A stretch of 33,502 nt of DNA, taken from NCBI GenBank assembly GCA_017532145.1, contig JAFXJR010000085.1, forward strand, positions 1-33,502, read 5' to 3'. The position numbers and the translations under genes are program-made. Of this stretch, positions 14,674-23,269 are shown piece after piece. The notes under the pieces are model-generated. The model did not search any database. It worked only from the letters and a program-made list of their open reading frames with translations, and was not told where the DNA came from. Each line of letters starts with the position of its first letter. Within the stretch, counting starts at the first letter, position 1. The stretch comes from Lachnospiraceae bacterium. GTDB lineage: Bacteria > Bacillota > Clostridia > Lachnospirales > Lachnospiraceae.

Positions 14674-15537
14674 ATGGAAATGTGGTTTTCAGAACTTCAT
14701 ACATCCGGTGTTAAGCTGTCTATGAAGGTGGAAAAGCAGTTGTTCAGCGGTTGCAGCGACTGTCAGAGAATTGATGTACTGGAGTCAGTGGAGTTTGGGA
14801 AAGTACTGGCACTGGATGGAGAAATTCTTTTTTCGGAAAAGGATGTATTTATCTATGATGAGATGGTGACTCATGTACCCATGGCAGTACACCCGGAAGT
14901 AGAAAGAGTCCTGATTATCGGTGGAGGCGACGGAGGAGTGGCCAAGGAACTGGTACAGTATAAAAATATTCAGAAAATCGATATTGTGGAACCGGATGAA
15001 ATGCTGGTAGAGGTTTGTCGGGAACATTTCCCGGAACTGACGATAGCTTTAGGCGATGAGCGGGTAAACGTCTACTATCAGGATGGTCTTCGGTTTATCA
15101 GAAGTAAGACGGAGGAGTATGACCTGATTATCAACGATGCTACAGACCCCTTTGGTTATACGGAGGGGCTGTTTACCAAAGAATTTTATGGCAGCTGTTA
15201 TAAGGCATTAAAAGAAGATGGGATTATGGTATACCAGCATGGCAGTCCTTTTTATGGAGGAGATAAGGAAGAGTGTATGAAGATGCACCGGAAGGCCTAT
15301 CGTTCTTTTCCGGTAAGCCGGGTGTATCAGGCACATATTCCTACTTGTTCTTCAGGTTATTGGCTCTTTGGATTTGCCTCAAAAAAATACCATCCTATTG
15401 ACGATTTTCATCCCAGAGAGTGGAAAAAATTAAAGATTAAAACCCAATATTATACCACTAATCTGCATAAGGGGGCTTTTATGCTCCCTAAATATGTGGA
15501 AGAAATGTTAGAAAGTGAGGAGAATAAGGAACGATGA
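14674..15537 (+). CDS. speE: Spermidine synthase (aminopropyltransferase)
   Basis: A 287-residue cytoplasmic enzyme of the spermidine synthase family. It shows YDEMVTHVPM (61-70), the glycine-rich nucleotide motif GGGDGG (83-88), DIVEPDEM (acidic ligand of the ribose/adenine part, 103-110), and NDATDPFG (154-161) with the catalytic Asp155. Classical members transfer aminopropyl from decarboxylated S-adenosylmethionine to putrescine. The N-terminal beta domain is present, so the length is normal. The start is preceded by AGGGGGTAAGG. The stop overlaps the carboxynorspermidine synthase start (ATGA), so the pair is translationally coupled. No speD (S-adenosylmethionine decarboxylase) is in the window, so the donor substrate is open. 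Confidence 0.93.
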   Translation: MEMWFSELHTSGVKLSMKVEKQLFSGCSDCQRIDVLESVEFGKVLALDGEILFSEKDVFIYDEMVTHVPMAVHPEVERVLIIGGGDGGVAKELVQYKNIQKIDIVEPDEMLVEVCREHFPELTIALGDERVNVYYQDGLRFIRSKTEEYDLIINDATDPFGYTEGLFTKEFYGSCYKALKEDGIMVYQHGSPFYGGDKEECMKMHRKAYRSFPVSRVYQAHIPTCSSGYWLFGFASKKYHPIDDFHPREWKKLKIKTQYYTTNLHKGAFMLPKYVEEMLESEENKER

Positions 15538-16793
15538 GCAGAGTATTAATTATCGGTTGCGGAGGAGTAGCTTCTGTTGCTATTGCAAAATGCTGTCAAA
15601 ACAGTCAGGTATTTACTGACCTTATGATTGCCAGCCGTACCAGAGAAAAATGTGAGGCGGTAAAAGCACAATGGGAAAATAAGACGACAACCCGAATCAG
15701 TACAGCGCAAGTGGATGCCGATCAGACAGAGGAGGTTATTGCTTTGATTCGGGAGTTTCAGCCCGATGCCGTTTTAAATGTAGCACTTCCTTATCAGGAT
15801 TTAACCATTATGGAGGCTTGTCTGGCTACTGGTGTGGACTATATTGATACAGCCAACTATGAGCCGGAGAATACGGAGGACCCTGAGTGGAGAGAAATCT
15901 ATGAAGCACGCTGTAAGAAGGAAGGCTTCAGTGCTTATTTTGACTATTCCTGGCAGTGGAATTATCAGAAAAGATTTCAGGAGGCAGGAGTGACAGCTCT
16001 TTTAGGCAGCGGCTTTGACCCTGGTGTTACCAGTGTATTTTCTGCTTATGCCTTAAAACATTATTTTGATACTATTCATACTATTGATATCTTAGACTGC
16101 AATGGAGGAGACCATGGTTATCCTTTTGCCACTAATTTCAATCCGGAAATCAATCTGCGAGAGGTGTCTGCTCCTGGCTCCTATTGGGAGGACGGACGCT
16201 GGATTGAGGTAGAGGCTATGTCTATTAAGAGAGAGTATGACTTCCCCCAGGTGGGAAAAAAGGATATGTATCTTCTGCATCATGAGGAAATTGAGTCTTT
16301 AGCCAAAAATATTCCGGGAGTAAAAAGGATTCGCTTCTTTATGACTTTTGGACAGAGTTATCTGACCCATATGAAGTGTCTGGAAAATGTGGGTATGCTG
16401 TCTACTACACCCATTTCCTTTGAAGGAAAGGAGATTGTACCTATTCAGTTTTTAAAAGCACTGCTGCCTGACCCGGCAAGCTTGGGTCCCAGAACAGTGG
16501 GAAAGACCAATATAGGCTGTATTTTTACCGGAGTAAAGGAGGGAAAGGAAAAGACAATCTATATCTATAATGTCTGTGATCATCAGGAATGCTATCAGGA
16601 AGTAGGCTCTCAGGCTATCTCCTATACTACAGGTGTACCAGCGATGATTGGCACAATGATGGTAGTCAGTGGTCTGTGGAAGAAGCCTGGGGTATGGAAT
16701 GTGGAGGAATTTGATCCCGATCCCTATATGGAAGCTCTGAATCGGTGGGGACTCCCTTGGGTAGTAGAAGAAAATCCTCAGATGGTAGAATAG
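15534..16793 (+). CDS. Carboxynorspermidine/carboxyspermidine synthase (saccharopine dehydrogenase family)
   Basis: A 419-residue NAD(P)-dependent enzyme, usual length for the family. The N-terminal Rossmann motif is IGCGGVASVA (about 6-15). Further signatures are DAVLNVALPYQDL, GVDYIDTANYEPE, LLGSGFDPGVTSVFSAYALK and DCNGGDHGYPFATNFNPEINLREV, all typical of carboxynorspermidine dehydrogenase rather than lysine-pathway saccharopine dehydrogenase. It condenses L-aspartate-beta-semialdehyde with putrescine (or diaminopropane) and reduces the imine to carboxyspermidine (or carboxynorspermidine). It overlaps speE by four bases, and the decarboxylase that uses its product follows after a repeat-bearing gap. 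The assignment is firm; putrescine as substrate is inferred from aguA and aguB. Confidence 0.93.
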   Translation: MSRVLIIGCGGVASVAIAKCCQNSQVFTDLMIASRTREKCEAVKAQWENKTTTRISTAQVDADQTEEVIALIREFQPDAVLNVALPYQDLTIMEACLATGVDYIDTANYEPENTEDPEWREIYEARCKKEGFSAYFDYSWQWNYQKRFQEAGVTALLGSGFDPGVTSVFSAYALKHYFDTIHTIDILDCNGGDHGYPFATNFNPEINLREVSAPGSYWEDGRWIEVEAMSIKREYDFPQVGKKDMYLLHHEEIESLAKNIPGVKRIRFFMTFGQSYLTHMKCLENVGMLSTTPISFEGKEIVPIQFLKALLPDPASLGPRTVGKTNIGCIFTGVKEGKEKTIYIYNVCDHQECYQEVGSQAISYTTGVPAMIGTMMVVSGLWKKPGVWNVEEFDPDPYMEALNRWGLPWVVEENPQMVE

Positions 16794-16825
16794 CAGTGAA
16801 TTGCCTGTGATTCCTCAGCTTAACC

Positions 16826-16955
16826 GAATCAAGGAAGTCCTCCACTTCAAGTACGCTAAGTACGAAGTGGTGTACACTACTTCGTACTGAAAGGGGACTT
16901 ACTTGTATCAGGTGATGAGCAAGTAGCAAAGTAGATGGCAAATATCCGCTTTGAC
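16826..16955 (+). repeat. Most complete family 2 repeat, between the synthase and decarboxylase genes
   Basis: About 130 bp. An outer pair, AAGTCCTC (16834-16841) and GGGGACTT (16893-16900), encloses a 30-bp near-perfect palindrome (16859-16888) whose arms are AGTACGAAGT and ACTTCGTACT around a GTGTACAC core. The right half continues with ACTTGTATCAGGTGATGAGC and ends AATATCCGCTTTGAC. Related pieces are at 3319-3610, 5932-5954, 8958-9101, 14629-14653 and 29913-29990. In this 214-bp gap it could fold as a strong hairpin within the operon transcript; no U-run follows. Confidence 0.6.
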
Positions 16956-17007
16956 CCGAATTAAGGTAGACAGTTAAAAAACAAAAGGACAGAAAGGAAG
17001 TCAGAGA

Positions 17008-18159
17008 ATGGAAGCTGTGGAAGGGAAGATAAGGAAACAGGGAATGGCAGAATTAAAAACCCCCTGCTACATTATCGATGAGGGAAGACTGAAAAAGAAT
17101 CTGGAGATTTTATCTCAACTGGAAAAAGAGACAGGATGTAAGGTGTTACTGGCTCAAAAGGCCTTTTCCTGCTTCTATGAATATCCTTTGATTGGCAGTT
17201 ATATCAGCGGAACTACTGCCAGTGGATTGTATGAAGCCCGGCTGGGGCGGGAGGAAATGAACAAGGAAAACCATGTTTTTTCTCCGGCTTATCGGGAAGA
17301 GGATATAGAAGAACTGGTAGGACTTTGCGACCATATGATTTTTAATTCTTTTTCCCAACTGGAAAAATATAAAGAGCAGTGCAGGGGAGTAAGTGTAGGA
17401 TTGAGAATCAATCCGGAATGTTCTACACAGGAGGGACATGCCATATACGACCCTTGTGCGTTTGGCTCCCGACTGGGTATCCGGGCAGAACAGTTTCCCG
17501 AAATACTGCCTGAGCAGGTAGAGGGTCTGCATTTCCATACCCTTTGTGAGCAGGATGCAGATGCTCTTGCTGTGACTCTGACCGCAGTGGAGGAAAAGTT
17601 TGGACGATGGTTACCGGGGTTAAAATGGCTGAACTTTGGTGGTGGTCACCATATTACCAGAGAAGGCTACGATTTGGAATTGTTAAAAAGCTGTATCCGC
17701 AGGATGCAGGAAGCCTATGGATTGGAAATCTATCTGGAGCCGGGAGAGGCAGTGGCTCTTAATGCAGGCTATCTGGCGACTACTGTATTAGACGTGGTGG
17801 AAAATGGAATAACTACTCTGATTTTAGACGTTTCTGCTGCCTGTCATATGCCGGATGTGCTGGAGATGCCCTATCGCCCGCCTCTAAGGGATGCCGGACT
17901 GCCGGAAGAAAAGCCCTGGACCTATCGGCTTTCTTCCAATACCTGTCTGGCAGGAGATATTATTGGAGACTATTCCTTTGATCGGGAGCTTCGTCCGGGA
18001 GACAGGCTGTATTTTGAAGATATGGCCATTTATTCTATGGTAAAAAACAATACGTTTAATGGAATTCCACTTCCTTCCATTGCCGTAATGGATGAGCAGG
18101 GGGAGTGCAGAATCCTTCGGAGGTTTGGTTATCAGGATTTTAAGGAGAGACTGGCTTAA
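17008..18159 (+). CDS. nspC: Carboxynorspermidine/carboxyspermidine decarboxylase
   Basis: A 383-residue PLP enzyme of the alanine-racemase fold (group IV decarboxylases). The PLP lysine is Lys51 in LLAQKAFSC. Other signatures are FSPAYREEDIEEL, the HFHTLCEQ loop, NFGGGHHIT (phosphate-binding glycines), YLEPGEAV, and the C-terminal ILDVSAACHMPDVLEMPYRP and SSNTCLAGDIIGDY. It removes the carboxylate from carboxyspermidine or carboxynorspermidine, giving spermidine or norspermidine. The start at 17008 has AAAGGAAG eight bases upstream; an in-frame ATG at 17044 is an alternative. It is followed 24 bp later by the MFS gene in the same direction. Confidence 0.94.
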   Translation: MEAVEGKIRKQGMAELKTPCYIIDEGRLKKNLEILSQLEKETGCKVLLAQKAFSCFYEYPLIGSYISGTTASGLYEARLGREEMNKENHVFSPAYREEDIEELVGLCDHMIFNSFSQLEKYKEQCRGVSVGLRINPECSTQEGHAIYDPCAFGSRLGIRAEQFPEILPEQVEGLHFHTLCEQDADALAVTLTAVEEKFGRWLPGLKWLNFGGGHHITREGYDLELLKSCIRRMQEAYGLEIYLEPGEAVALNAGYLATTVLDVVENGITTLILDVSAACHMPDVLEMPYRPPLRDAGLPEEKPWTYRLSSNTCLAGDIIGDYSFDRELRPGDRLYFEDMAIYSMVKNNTFNGIPLPSIAVMDEQGECRILRRFGYQDFKERLA

Positions 18160-18183
18160 AAGCAAAAAAGCAGGGGATAAGAT

Positions 18184-19368
18184 ATGAAATGGACTTATCA
18201 GACAACCATAAAGGCCTGTTTTATCGGATATATTGTCCAGGCCATCGTAAATAATTTTGCTCCATTGCTTTTTGTTACCTTTCAAAATACCTATCAGATA
18301 TCCTTGTCCAAGATTGCCCTTCTGATTACGGTAAATTTCGGTGTACAGCTGGCTACAGATTTTGCGGCTACTCTCTTTGTGGATAAAATCGGTTATAAGA
18401 TTTCTGTAGTGGCAGCACATGGATTTTCAGCTTTGGGATTTGTCCTATTAACGGTTTTGCCGGAAGTAATGGACCCTTTTTATGGAATTTTGATTTCACT
18501 GTCTATATGTGCGGTGGGAGGCGGTTTAATCGAGGTTCTGATTAGTCCCATTATGGAAAGCTGTCCAACAGAAAATAAGGAAACAGCCATGAGCTTGCTG
18601 CATTCTTTTTACTGTTGGGGACATGTAGGTGTAGTATTGCTGACAACAATTTTCTTTTATGGATGGGGTATCAGTTATTGGAAGGTGTTAACCCTGTTAT
18701 GGACGATAATTCCCCTTGGGAATGGCTTCTTGTTTACCAAGGTACCAATTGCTCCGTTAGTGACAGAAGATGTTTCTGAATTGACTATAATGGAACTGTT
18801 CCAACATAAGGCTTTTTGGATATTTCTCTTACTGATGATTTGTGCAGGGGCAAGTGAGCAATCGGTAAGTCAATGGGCATCTGTATTTGCCGAAAGGGGC
18901 TTAGGCATTTCAAAGACGATGGGAGATTTGGCAGGTCCCATGGCTTTTGCCATAATGATGGGAAGTGCAAGGGCTATTTATGGGAAATACGGACATCGAC
19001 TCCACCTGACGAGGTTTATGAAGATAAGCACTTTTTTATGTATTGGCTCCTATTTGATTATGGTTTTTGTACCGTTGCCTGTAGTCAGTCTGATGGGATG
19101 TGCCATCAGTGGATTTTCGGTAGGGATTATGTGGCCGGGTACCTTTAGTACAGCTTCAAGTGTGATAAAACAGGGAAAGACAGCCATGTTTGCCATGATG
19201 GCATTAGCAGGAGACCTGGGATGTTCCATAGGACCGGCAGTAGTTGGAGCATTAGCAGAAGCTATGGATAATCGTATACAGTTTGGAATACTGGGAGCAA
19301 TCCTTTTCCCGGTATTGTTTCTGTTTTTTCTGAGGAAAATGGAAAGGAGGATGGCTGCCTCTGAATAA
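18184..19368 (+). CDS. Major facilitator superfamily transporter, candidate agmatine/polyamine carrier
   Basis: A 394-residue protein with about twelve hydrophobic segments in two sets of six, split by a polar loop at about 192-205. The first half has a DKIGYK sequence between helices 2 and 3, typical of MFS loops. In the second half [21 protein letters not shown] resembles helix 11 of sugar/FucP-like MFS members. AGCAGGGGATAAGAT gives a modest ribosome binding site. The gene sits inside the polyamine operon, between the decarboxylase and agmatine deiminase, so uptake of agmatine or export of a polyamine is a fair inference, but no residue proves the substrate. Confidence 0.85.
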   Translation: MKWTYQTTIKACFIGYIVQAIVNNFAPLLFVTFQNTYQISLSKIALLITVNFGVQLATDFAATLFVDKIGYKISVVAAHGFSALGFVLLTVLPEVMDPFYGILISLSICAVGGGLIEVLISPIMESCPTENKETAMSLLHSFYCWGHVGVVLLTTIFFYGWGISYWKVLTLLWTIIPLGNGFLFTKVPIAPLVTEDVSELTIMELFQHKAFWIFLLLMICAGASEQSVSQWASVFAERGLGISKTMGDLAGPMAFAIMMGSARAIYGKYGHRLHLTRFMKISTFLCIGSYLIMVFVPLPVVSLMGCAISGFSVGIMWPGTFSTASSVIKQGKTAMFAMMALAGDLGCSIGPAVVGALAEAMDNRIQFGILGAILFPVLFLFFLRKMERRMAASE

Positions 19369-19384
19369 GGCACCTGAATATGGA

Positions 19385-20491
19385 ATGAAAATAGACGAAA
19401 GTACACCGAAAGCAGATGGCTTCCGAATGCCGGGAGAGTTTGAAGCTCAGGAGGGCTGTATAATGATTTGGCCAAAGCGGCCCGGTTCATGGCCATTTGG
19501 AGCAAAGGAGGCAGGAAAGGCTTTTGCAGAAATTGCCAATACCTTAGTTAAGACGGAGAAGGTATATATGCTGGTCGATGAGGAAACGGAACAGACCGCA
19601 CGAAAATGGCTATCCAATCAGGTAGAGTTGGTGAAGATAGATACCGATGATGCCTGGGCCAGAGATGTGGGTCCTACCTTTGTGACTAATGGAACGGAAA
19701 TACGAGGGATTAATTGGAGCTTCAATGCTTGGGGCGGTAGCTACGATGGTTTGTATCCCCATTGGGAAAAGGATGATAAGGTGGCAGCCGCCTTTTGTGA
19801 ACAGATGGGTTTTCCTTGGTATGAAGCAGCACCTTTTGTATTGGAGGGTGGGGCAATTCATTCAGATGGAGAGGGAACGGTGATTGTTACAGAAGCCTGT
19901 CTGCTCAGTCCGGGCAGAAATCCTGAACTTTCCCAAAAGGAAATTGAGGACAGATTAAAAAGTTATCTGGGAGCAGAAAAGGTAATTTGGCTGCCTTATG
20001 GTATTTGGCAGGATGAAACCAATGAGCATATAGATAATGTCTGTGCCTTTGTGAAACCAGGAGAGGTGGTTTTAGCATGGACAGATGAGGAAACAGACCC
20101 TCAATATGCTTATTCCAAGGCAGATTTGGAGGTATTGGAGAAAGAAAGGGATGCCAAAGACAGAGCTTTTCGGGTACATAAGCTTTTGATTCCTCAACAG
20201 CCCGTTTGTATTCGGGAGGAGGAGCTGGAAGGCTTTACCTTTGAGGAAGGGGAGGATAGAAGGGAGGCTGGTGAAAGGCTGGCTGCCAGCTATGTAAATT
20301 TTTATATCGGCAATGGTGTGGTGCTGGTGCCTCAGTTTGGAGATAATCATGACCAAAAGGCAGTGGAATTGTTGGCAGAGCTTTTTCCAGACCGTCAGGT
20401 GGTACCTGTAGCGGCCAGACAAATCCTGCTGGGTGGAGGCAATATCCACTGTATTACCCAGCAGATACCTTTAGGGATGGACAGGGTATAG
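19385..20491 (+). CDS. aguA: Agmatine deiminase
   Basis: A 368-residue enzyme of the guanidino-group-modifying superfamily. It hydrolyses agmatine to N-carbamoylputrescine and ammonia. Visible hallmarks are the N-terminal [27 protein letters not shown] (Asp94), [14 protein letters not shown] (His215) and the terminal nucleophile Cys356 in [11 protein letters not shown]. The length matches AguA. The gene starts 16 bp after the MFS stop with a weak ribosome binding site (TAAGGC, about 14 bases away), consistent with coupling. No arginine decarboxylase (speA) is in the window, so agmatine is either imported or made from a distant locus. Confidence 0.96.
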   Translation: MKIDESTPKADGFRMPGEFEAQEGCIMIWPKRPGSWPFGAKEAGKAFAEIANTLVKTEKVYMLVDEETEQTARKWLSNQVELVKIDTDDAWARDVGPTFVTNGTEIRGINWSFNAWGGSYDGLYPHWEKDDKVAAAFCEQMGFPWYEAAPFVLEGGAIHSDGEGTVIVTEACLLSPGRNPELSQKEIEDRLKSYLGAEKVIWLPYGIWQDETNEHIDNVCAFVKPGEVVLAWTDEETDPQYAYSKADLEVLEKERDAKDRAFRVHKLLIPQQPVCIREEELEGFTFEEGEDRREAGERLAASYVNFYIGNGVVLVPQFGDNHDQKAVELLAELFPDRQVVPVAARQILLGGGNIHCITQQIPLGMDRV

Positions 20492-20557
20492 AAGCTGGCG
20501 GCACAATAAGTTATTCAATAAGCTTAATTATATCTTCGACTTTGCAACGAAAATACT

Positions 20558-20655
20558 GGTAAATGTATTCATACTGGTGGTGTGAGTGTTCATTATATGC
20601 TGACTGTAGGAAAACGTAGTGGTAACAAGGGAACGATGAGGATACTGAACAGTTA
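20558..20655 (+). repeat. Family 3 repeat, degenerate copy
   Basis: It lies in the 228-bp gap between aguA and aguB. GCTGACTGTAGG, AACGTAGTGGTAAC and ACTGAACAGTTA match the better copy at 29754-29839. The left end (GGTAAATGTATTCATACTGG) has drifted. The rest of the gap holds no other recognisable element. Confidence 0.6.
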
Positions 20656-20719
20656 GGCTAATGGCTTCAAAGAAAGAAGTGGCAGAAGGTAGAAATTGAT
20701 ATAGAAAAGGTGTAAGAAT

Positions 20720-21598
20720 ATGTTAAAAAAGGACAGAATAGTGACAGTGGCAGCAGTCCAGATGGCCTGCAGCCGGAAACCGGAGGAAAATAGAAGCAAG
20801 GCTGACCAAATGGTCAGGGAGGCAGCGGCAAAGGGAGCAAAGATTATCCTGCTGCCGGAGTTGTTTGAAAGGCAGTATTTCTGTCAGGAACGCAGATATG
20901 ACTATTATGAATTTGCCAGAAGCGTGGAGGAAAACGAGGCAGTCTGTCACTTGATGAAATTGGCAAAGGAGCTGTCGGTGGTCATTCCTGTCAGCTTTTA
21001 TGAAAAGGATGGCAATCGGCTTTTTAATTCGGTAGCAGTGATTGATGCAGATGGAAGCAATCGGGGAATCTATAGGAAAACCCATATTCCGGATGATCAC
21101 TATTATCAGGAAAAATTTTATTTTGTACCGGGAGATACCGGATTTCGGGTATTTGAAACAGCCTATGCTCGAATTGGGATAGGAATCTGCTGGGATCAGT
21201 GGTTTCCTGAGACGGCAAGGGCATTGGCAGTCAGGGGAGCAGAACTGCTGTTTTATCCAACGGCTATTGGCAGTGAACCTATTTTGGAATGTGACAGTAT
21301 GCCTCACTGGAGACGGTGTATGCAGGGACATGCAGCAGCCAATCTTATACCGGTAATAGCAGCCAACCGTATTGGAATAGAAACGGTACAGCCCTGTGAA
21401 GAAAATGGAGGGCAAAGCTCTGCCTTAACTTTTTATGGGTCCTCTTTTATTACAGACAATACGGGGGAGCTATGTGTTCAAGCTGGTCGGGAAGAAGAAG
21501 GAATAATTACCTCCTCCTTTGATTTACTTCAGTTGGAGAAAGAACGACTGAGCTGGGGGATATTCCGGGACCGGAGACCGGAGTGTTACAGAGAATAG
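20720..21598 (+). CDS. aguB: N-carbamoylputrescine amidase
   Basis: A 292-residue nitrilase-superfamily enzyme with the expected Glu47-Lys120-Cys157 triad: LLPELFERQYFCQ (Glu47), YRKTHIPDD (Lys120) and GICWDQWFPE (Cys157). The FERQYFCQ stretch, DHYYQEKFYFVPGDTGF and the late WGIFRDRRPECY segment are characteristic of AguB. It hydrolyses N-carbamoylputrescine to putrescine, carbon dioxide and ammonia, completing the conversion begun by AguA. AAAGGTG seven bases before the ATG sets the start. It is separated from aguA by a family 3 repeat but runs in the same direction and is the last intact gene of the polyamine operon. Confidence 0.96.
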   Translation: MLKKDRIVTVAAVQMACSRKPEENRSKADQMVREAAAKGAKIILLPELFERQYFCQERRYDYYEFARSVEENEAVCHLMKLAKELSVVIPVSFYEKDGNRLFNSVAVIDADGSNRGIYRKTHIPDDHYYQEKFYFVPGDTGFRVFETAYARIGIGICWDQWFPETARALAVRGAELLFYPTAIGSEPILECDSMPHWRRCMQGHAAANLIPVIAANRIGIETVQPCEENGGQSSALTFYGSSFITDNTGELCVQAGREEEGIITSSFDLLQLEKERLSWGIFRDRRPECYRE

Positions 21599-21621
21599 CA
21601 GTAGCAGACAGAGAGCATATA

Positions 21622-22107
21622 ATGGTTATAAAAAGGCGACTGCAGGAAAGTCTGGAAGGGAAACAGGATATGGATTCACAAAATATAGGCTTACCAAATG
21701 AAACTCGACCAAATGCAAACTCTCAAAAGGTAGAAAATCTTTTAAACCTGGCCTTGGATGCCACTGTACAGGAAAGGGAAAAATCATTGGAGCTGGATAC
21801 CGGCTACGATAGAGAAAACAACCGTTGGGAATTGATTGTAAAGTATAATGGAAATCTGTCCCGTTTAAATGGTGAGACGATACAGGTAGAAGAATTGATT
21901 GCAGGCTATGCCATTGTGACTCTGCCTCAAAGTCTGATTGCTTCCTTTGCTGAGTTGGAGGAGGTAGAGTATATTGAGGCTCCAAAGCGACTGTATTTTG
22001 CCATGCAGCAGCAAAAGGATGCTTCTTGTATACCTGAGGTAACGCAAAGAGAGCCATTGTTAAGTGGGAAGGGGACTTTGGTGGCAGTAATCGACTCGGG
22101 GGCGTGA
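21622..22107 (+). pseudogene. Subtilase (S8, Csp-like) truncated at its catalytic Asp by a family 1 repeat
   Basis: The product has the N-terminal prodomain-like region of Clostridial S8 proteases (KVENLLNLALDATVQERE, WELIVKYNGNL, VEELIAGYAIVTLPQSLI, VEYIEAPKRLYFAMQ). It then reaches the first catalytic motif, LVAVIDSG, and stops two codons later at 22105-22107. The His and Ser parts of the triad, at least 300-400 residues, are missing. The break coincides with the left edge of a family 1 element at 22109. Possible starts are the ATG at 21622, the ATG at 21670 (AAGGG upstream, better spaced) or a GTG at 21583 overlapping the aguB stop. The fragment cannot be an active protease. Confidence 0.8.
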
Positions 22108-22108
22108 G

Positions 22109-22307
22109 TTATTTTAGTGCCAGGGCATTTTTTGGCCCCTTGATGCTTACGGATTTCTTCGCGTTTCACGCTCACGAAATCCTAAAAACATTCGAAATCG
22201 GCACATTTTTCTGCCTAAAATGGCTACTTTCTCATGTTTTGTGAGTCCCAAAGTCATCTATTTTCATGCAAGCAAGAAAATAGATGACCTTTTGCCCCTA
22301 GCATCAT
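22109..22307 (+). repeat. Family 1 palindromic element, copy C (junction of two gene ends)
   Basis: A 199-bp copy. The left end is degenerate (TTATTTTAGTGCCAGGGC), while the right end reads GCCCCTAGCATCAT. H2 (GGATTTC/GAAATCC) is intact, as is H4 apart from its outermost base. It abuts the truncated subtilase on the left. On the right it provides the bases of the TGA stop (22304-22306) of the minus-strand DUF4097 gene, showing that the insertion or a linked deletion reshaped both genes. Confidence 0.8.
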
Positions 22308-23269
22308 TTCACAGAAATATCAATATTTCCACTGGTGGTTTTGATTTCACATTTGCCGCCAGAAAGCGAAGACGGAACTCGAATATTTCCGCTTCTGGTA
22401 TCAGTAAGGAAGATTTTCTCAGTTAAAAGAGTACCTTCTACGTCACCACTGATGGTTTGAAGACGAAGCGTATCTGCATCACTATTTTTCAGATGAATGT
22501 TTCCGCTGACACTTTCCAGATGGATAGTAGTGGAAGATACATTTTCCAAAAAGATATTTCCGCTGGTGCTGTCCATAGTGAAGTTGCTGCAGGTGAGGTC
22601 GGTTGCTTCAAGTTCACCACTGACAGTACTGGTGTCAAGTAACGTGTTGCAATTGATGGAAGATAGACGAATTTGCCCACTGGTAGAGCTAAGTTTACCA
22701 CTTTGGATAGAAGTATCACCAAGGTAGATGTTTCCACTCACCGTTTCTGCAGAAATCCTTTCTTTTGCAGTGGCAGTAGTGTAGATATTTCCACTGATGG
22801 CCTTTATGTTTAGCTCATTAAAAGTAAAAGCTTCTGCCAGTTCTATATCACCACTTCTGGTATTAATCTGTAGAGCTTCATACTCTTTCTGGGGAAGATA
22901 GATAAAAAATTCCGGTTCTTCCCCAAACAGATTAAATTGAAGCCAGTCATACCATTTCCCATGCTCTATCGCTTGGATAGTCAAGGTATTATCTTCCACT
23001 TGAATGGAGGGAAAAAGCTGCTCCTTTTTATGATAAACGATGTTACAGTCGTCAGAATCAGAAGTCAAAAAGCGAATATTGTATTCAGGAATGTGAATTT
23101 CTATATTTTGAAACGCTTCTGTTATTTGATAAGTTTGAGTGGTATAATGTTCAGTATTTAGTTTTTTTAAATCAAATTGGAGAGCAACTAGGGCAGCAGA
23201 GGTAAGGATGCCTCCTGCCATAAGTGAAAATAGAGCGATTTTAATCCATACAGTGTTCTTTTCTTTCAT
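22304..23269 (-). CDS. DUF4097 family membrane-anchored beta-repeat protein
   Basis: A 321-residue protein. One hydrophobic helix (about 9-30) anchors it. The rest is a right-handed beta structure built from about 20-residue turns carrying SGNI or SGDI (TRSGDIEL, AISGNIYT, TVSGNIYL, STSGNIFL, SVSGNIHL, RSGNIRVP, TSGNIDIS), the DUF4097/adhesin-like pattern. It is probably extracellular; ligand unknown. AAGAAGGAA gives a good ribosome binding site. The start overlaps the DUF1700 stop by 29 bases, the usual PadR-DUF1700-DUF4097 order in Firmicutes. The stop codon lies inside a family 1 repeat, so the native C-terminus may be shortened or replaced, though the last residues still look like a complete repeat turn. 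Confidence 0.88.
   Translation of the reverse strand: MKEKNTVWIKIALFSLMAGGILTSAALVALQFDLKKLNTEHYTTQTYQITEAFQNIEIHIPEYNIRFLTSDSDDCNIVYHKKEQLFPSIQVEDNTLTIQAIEHGKWYDWLQFNLFGEEPEFFIYLPQKEYEALQINTRSGDIELAEAFTFNELNIKAISGNIYTTATAKERISAETVSGNIYLGDTSIQSGKLSSTSGQIRLSSINCNTLLDTSTVSGELEATDLTCSNFTMDSTSGNIFLENVSSTTIHLESVSGNIHLKNSDADTLRLQTISGDVEGTLLTEKIFLTDTRSGNIRVPSSLSGGKCEIKTTSGNIDISVK

Noticed and set aside
15534..16793. Lysine-pathway saccharopine dehydrogenase
   Set aside because: Context (speE, nspC, aguA, aguB) and internal motifs fit carboxynorspermidine synthase.
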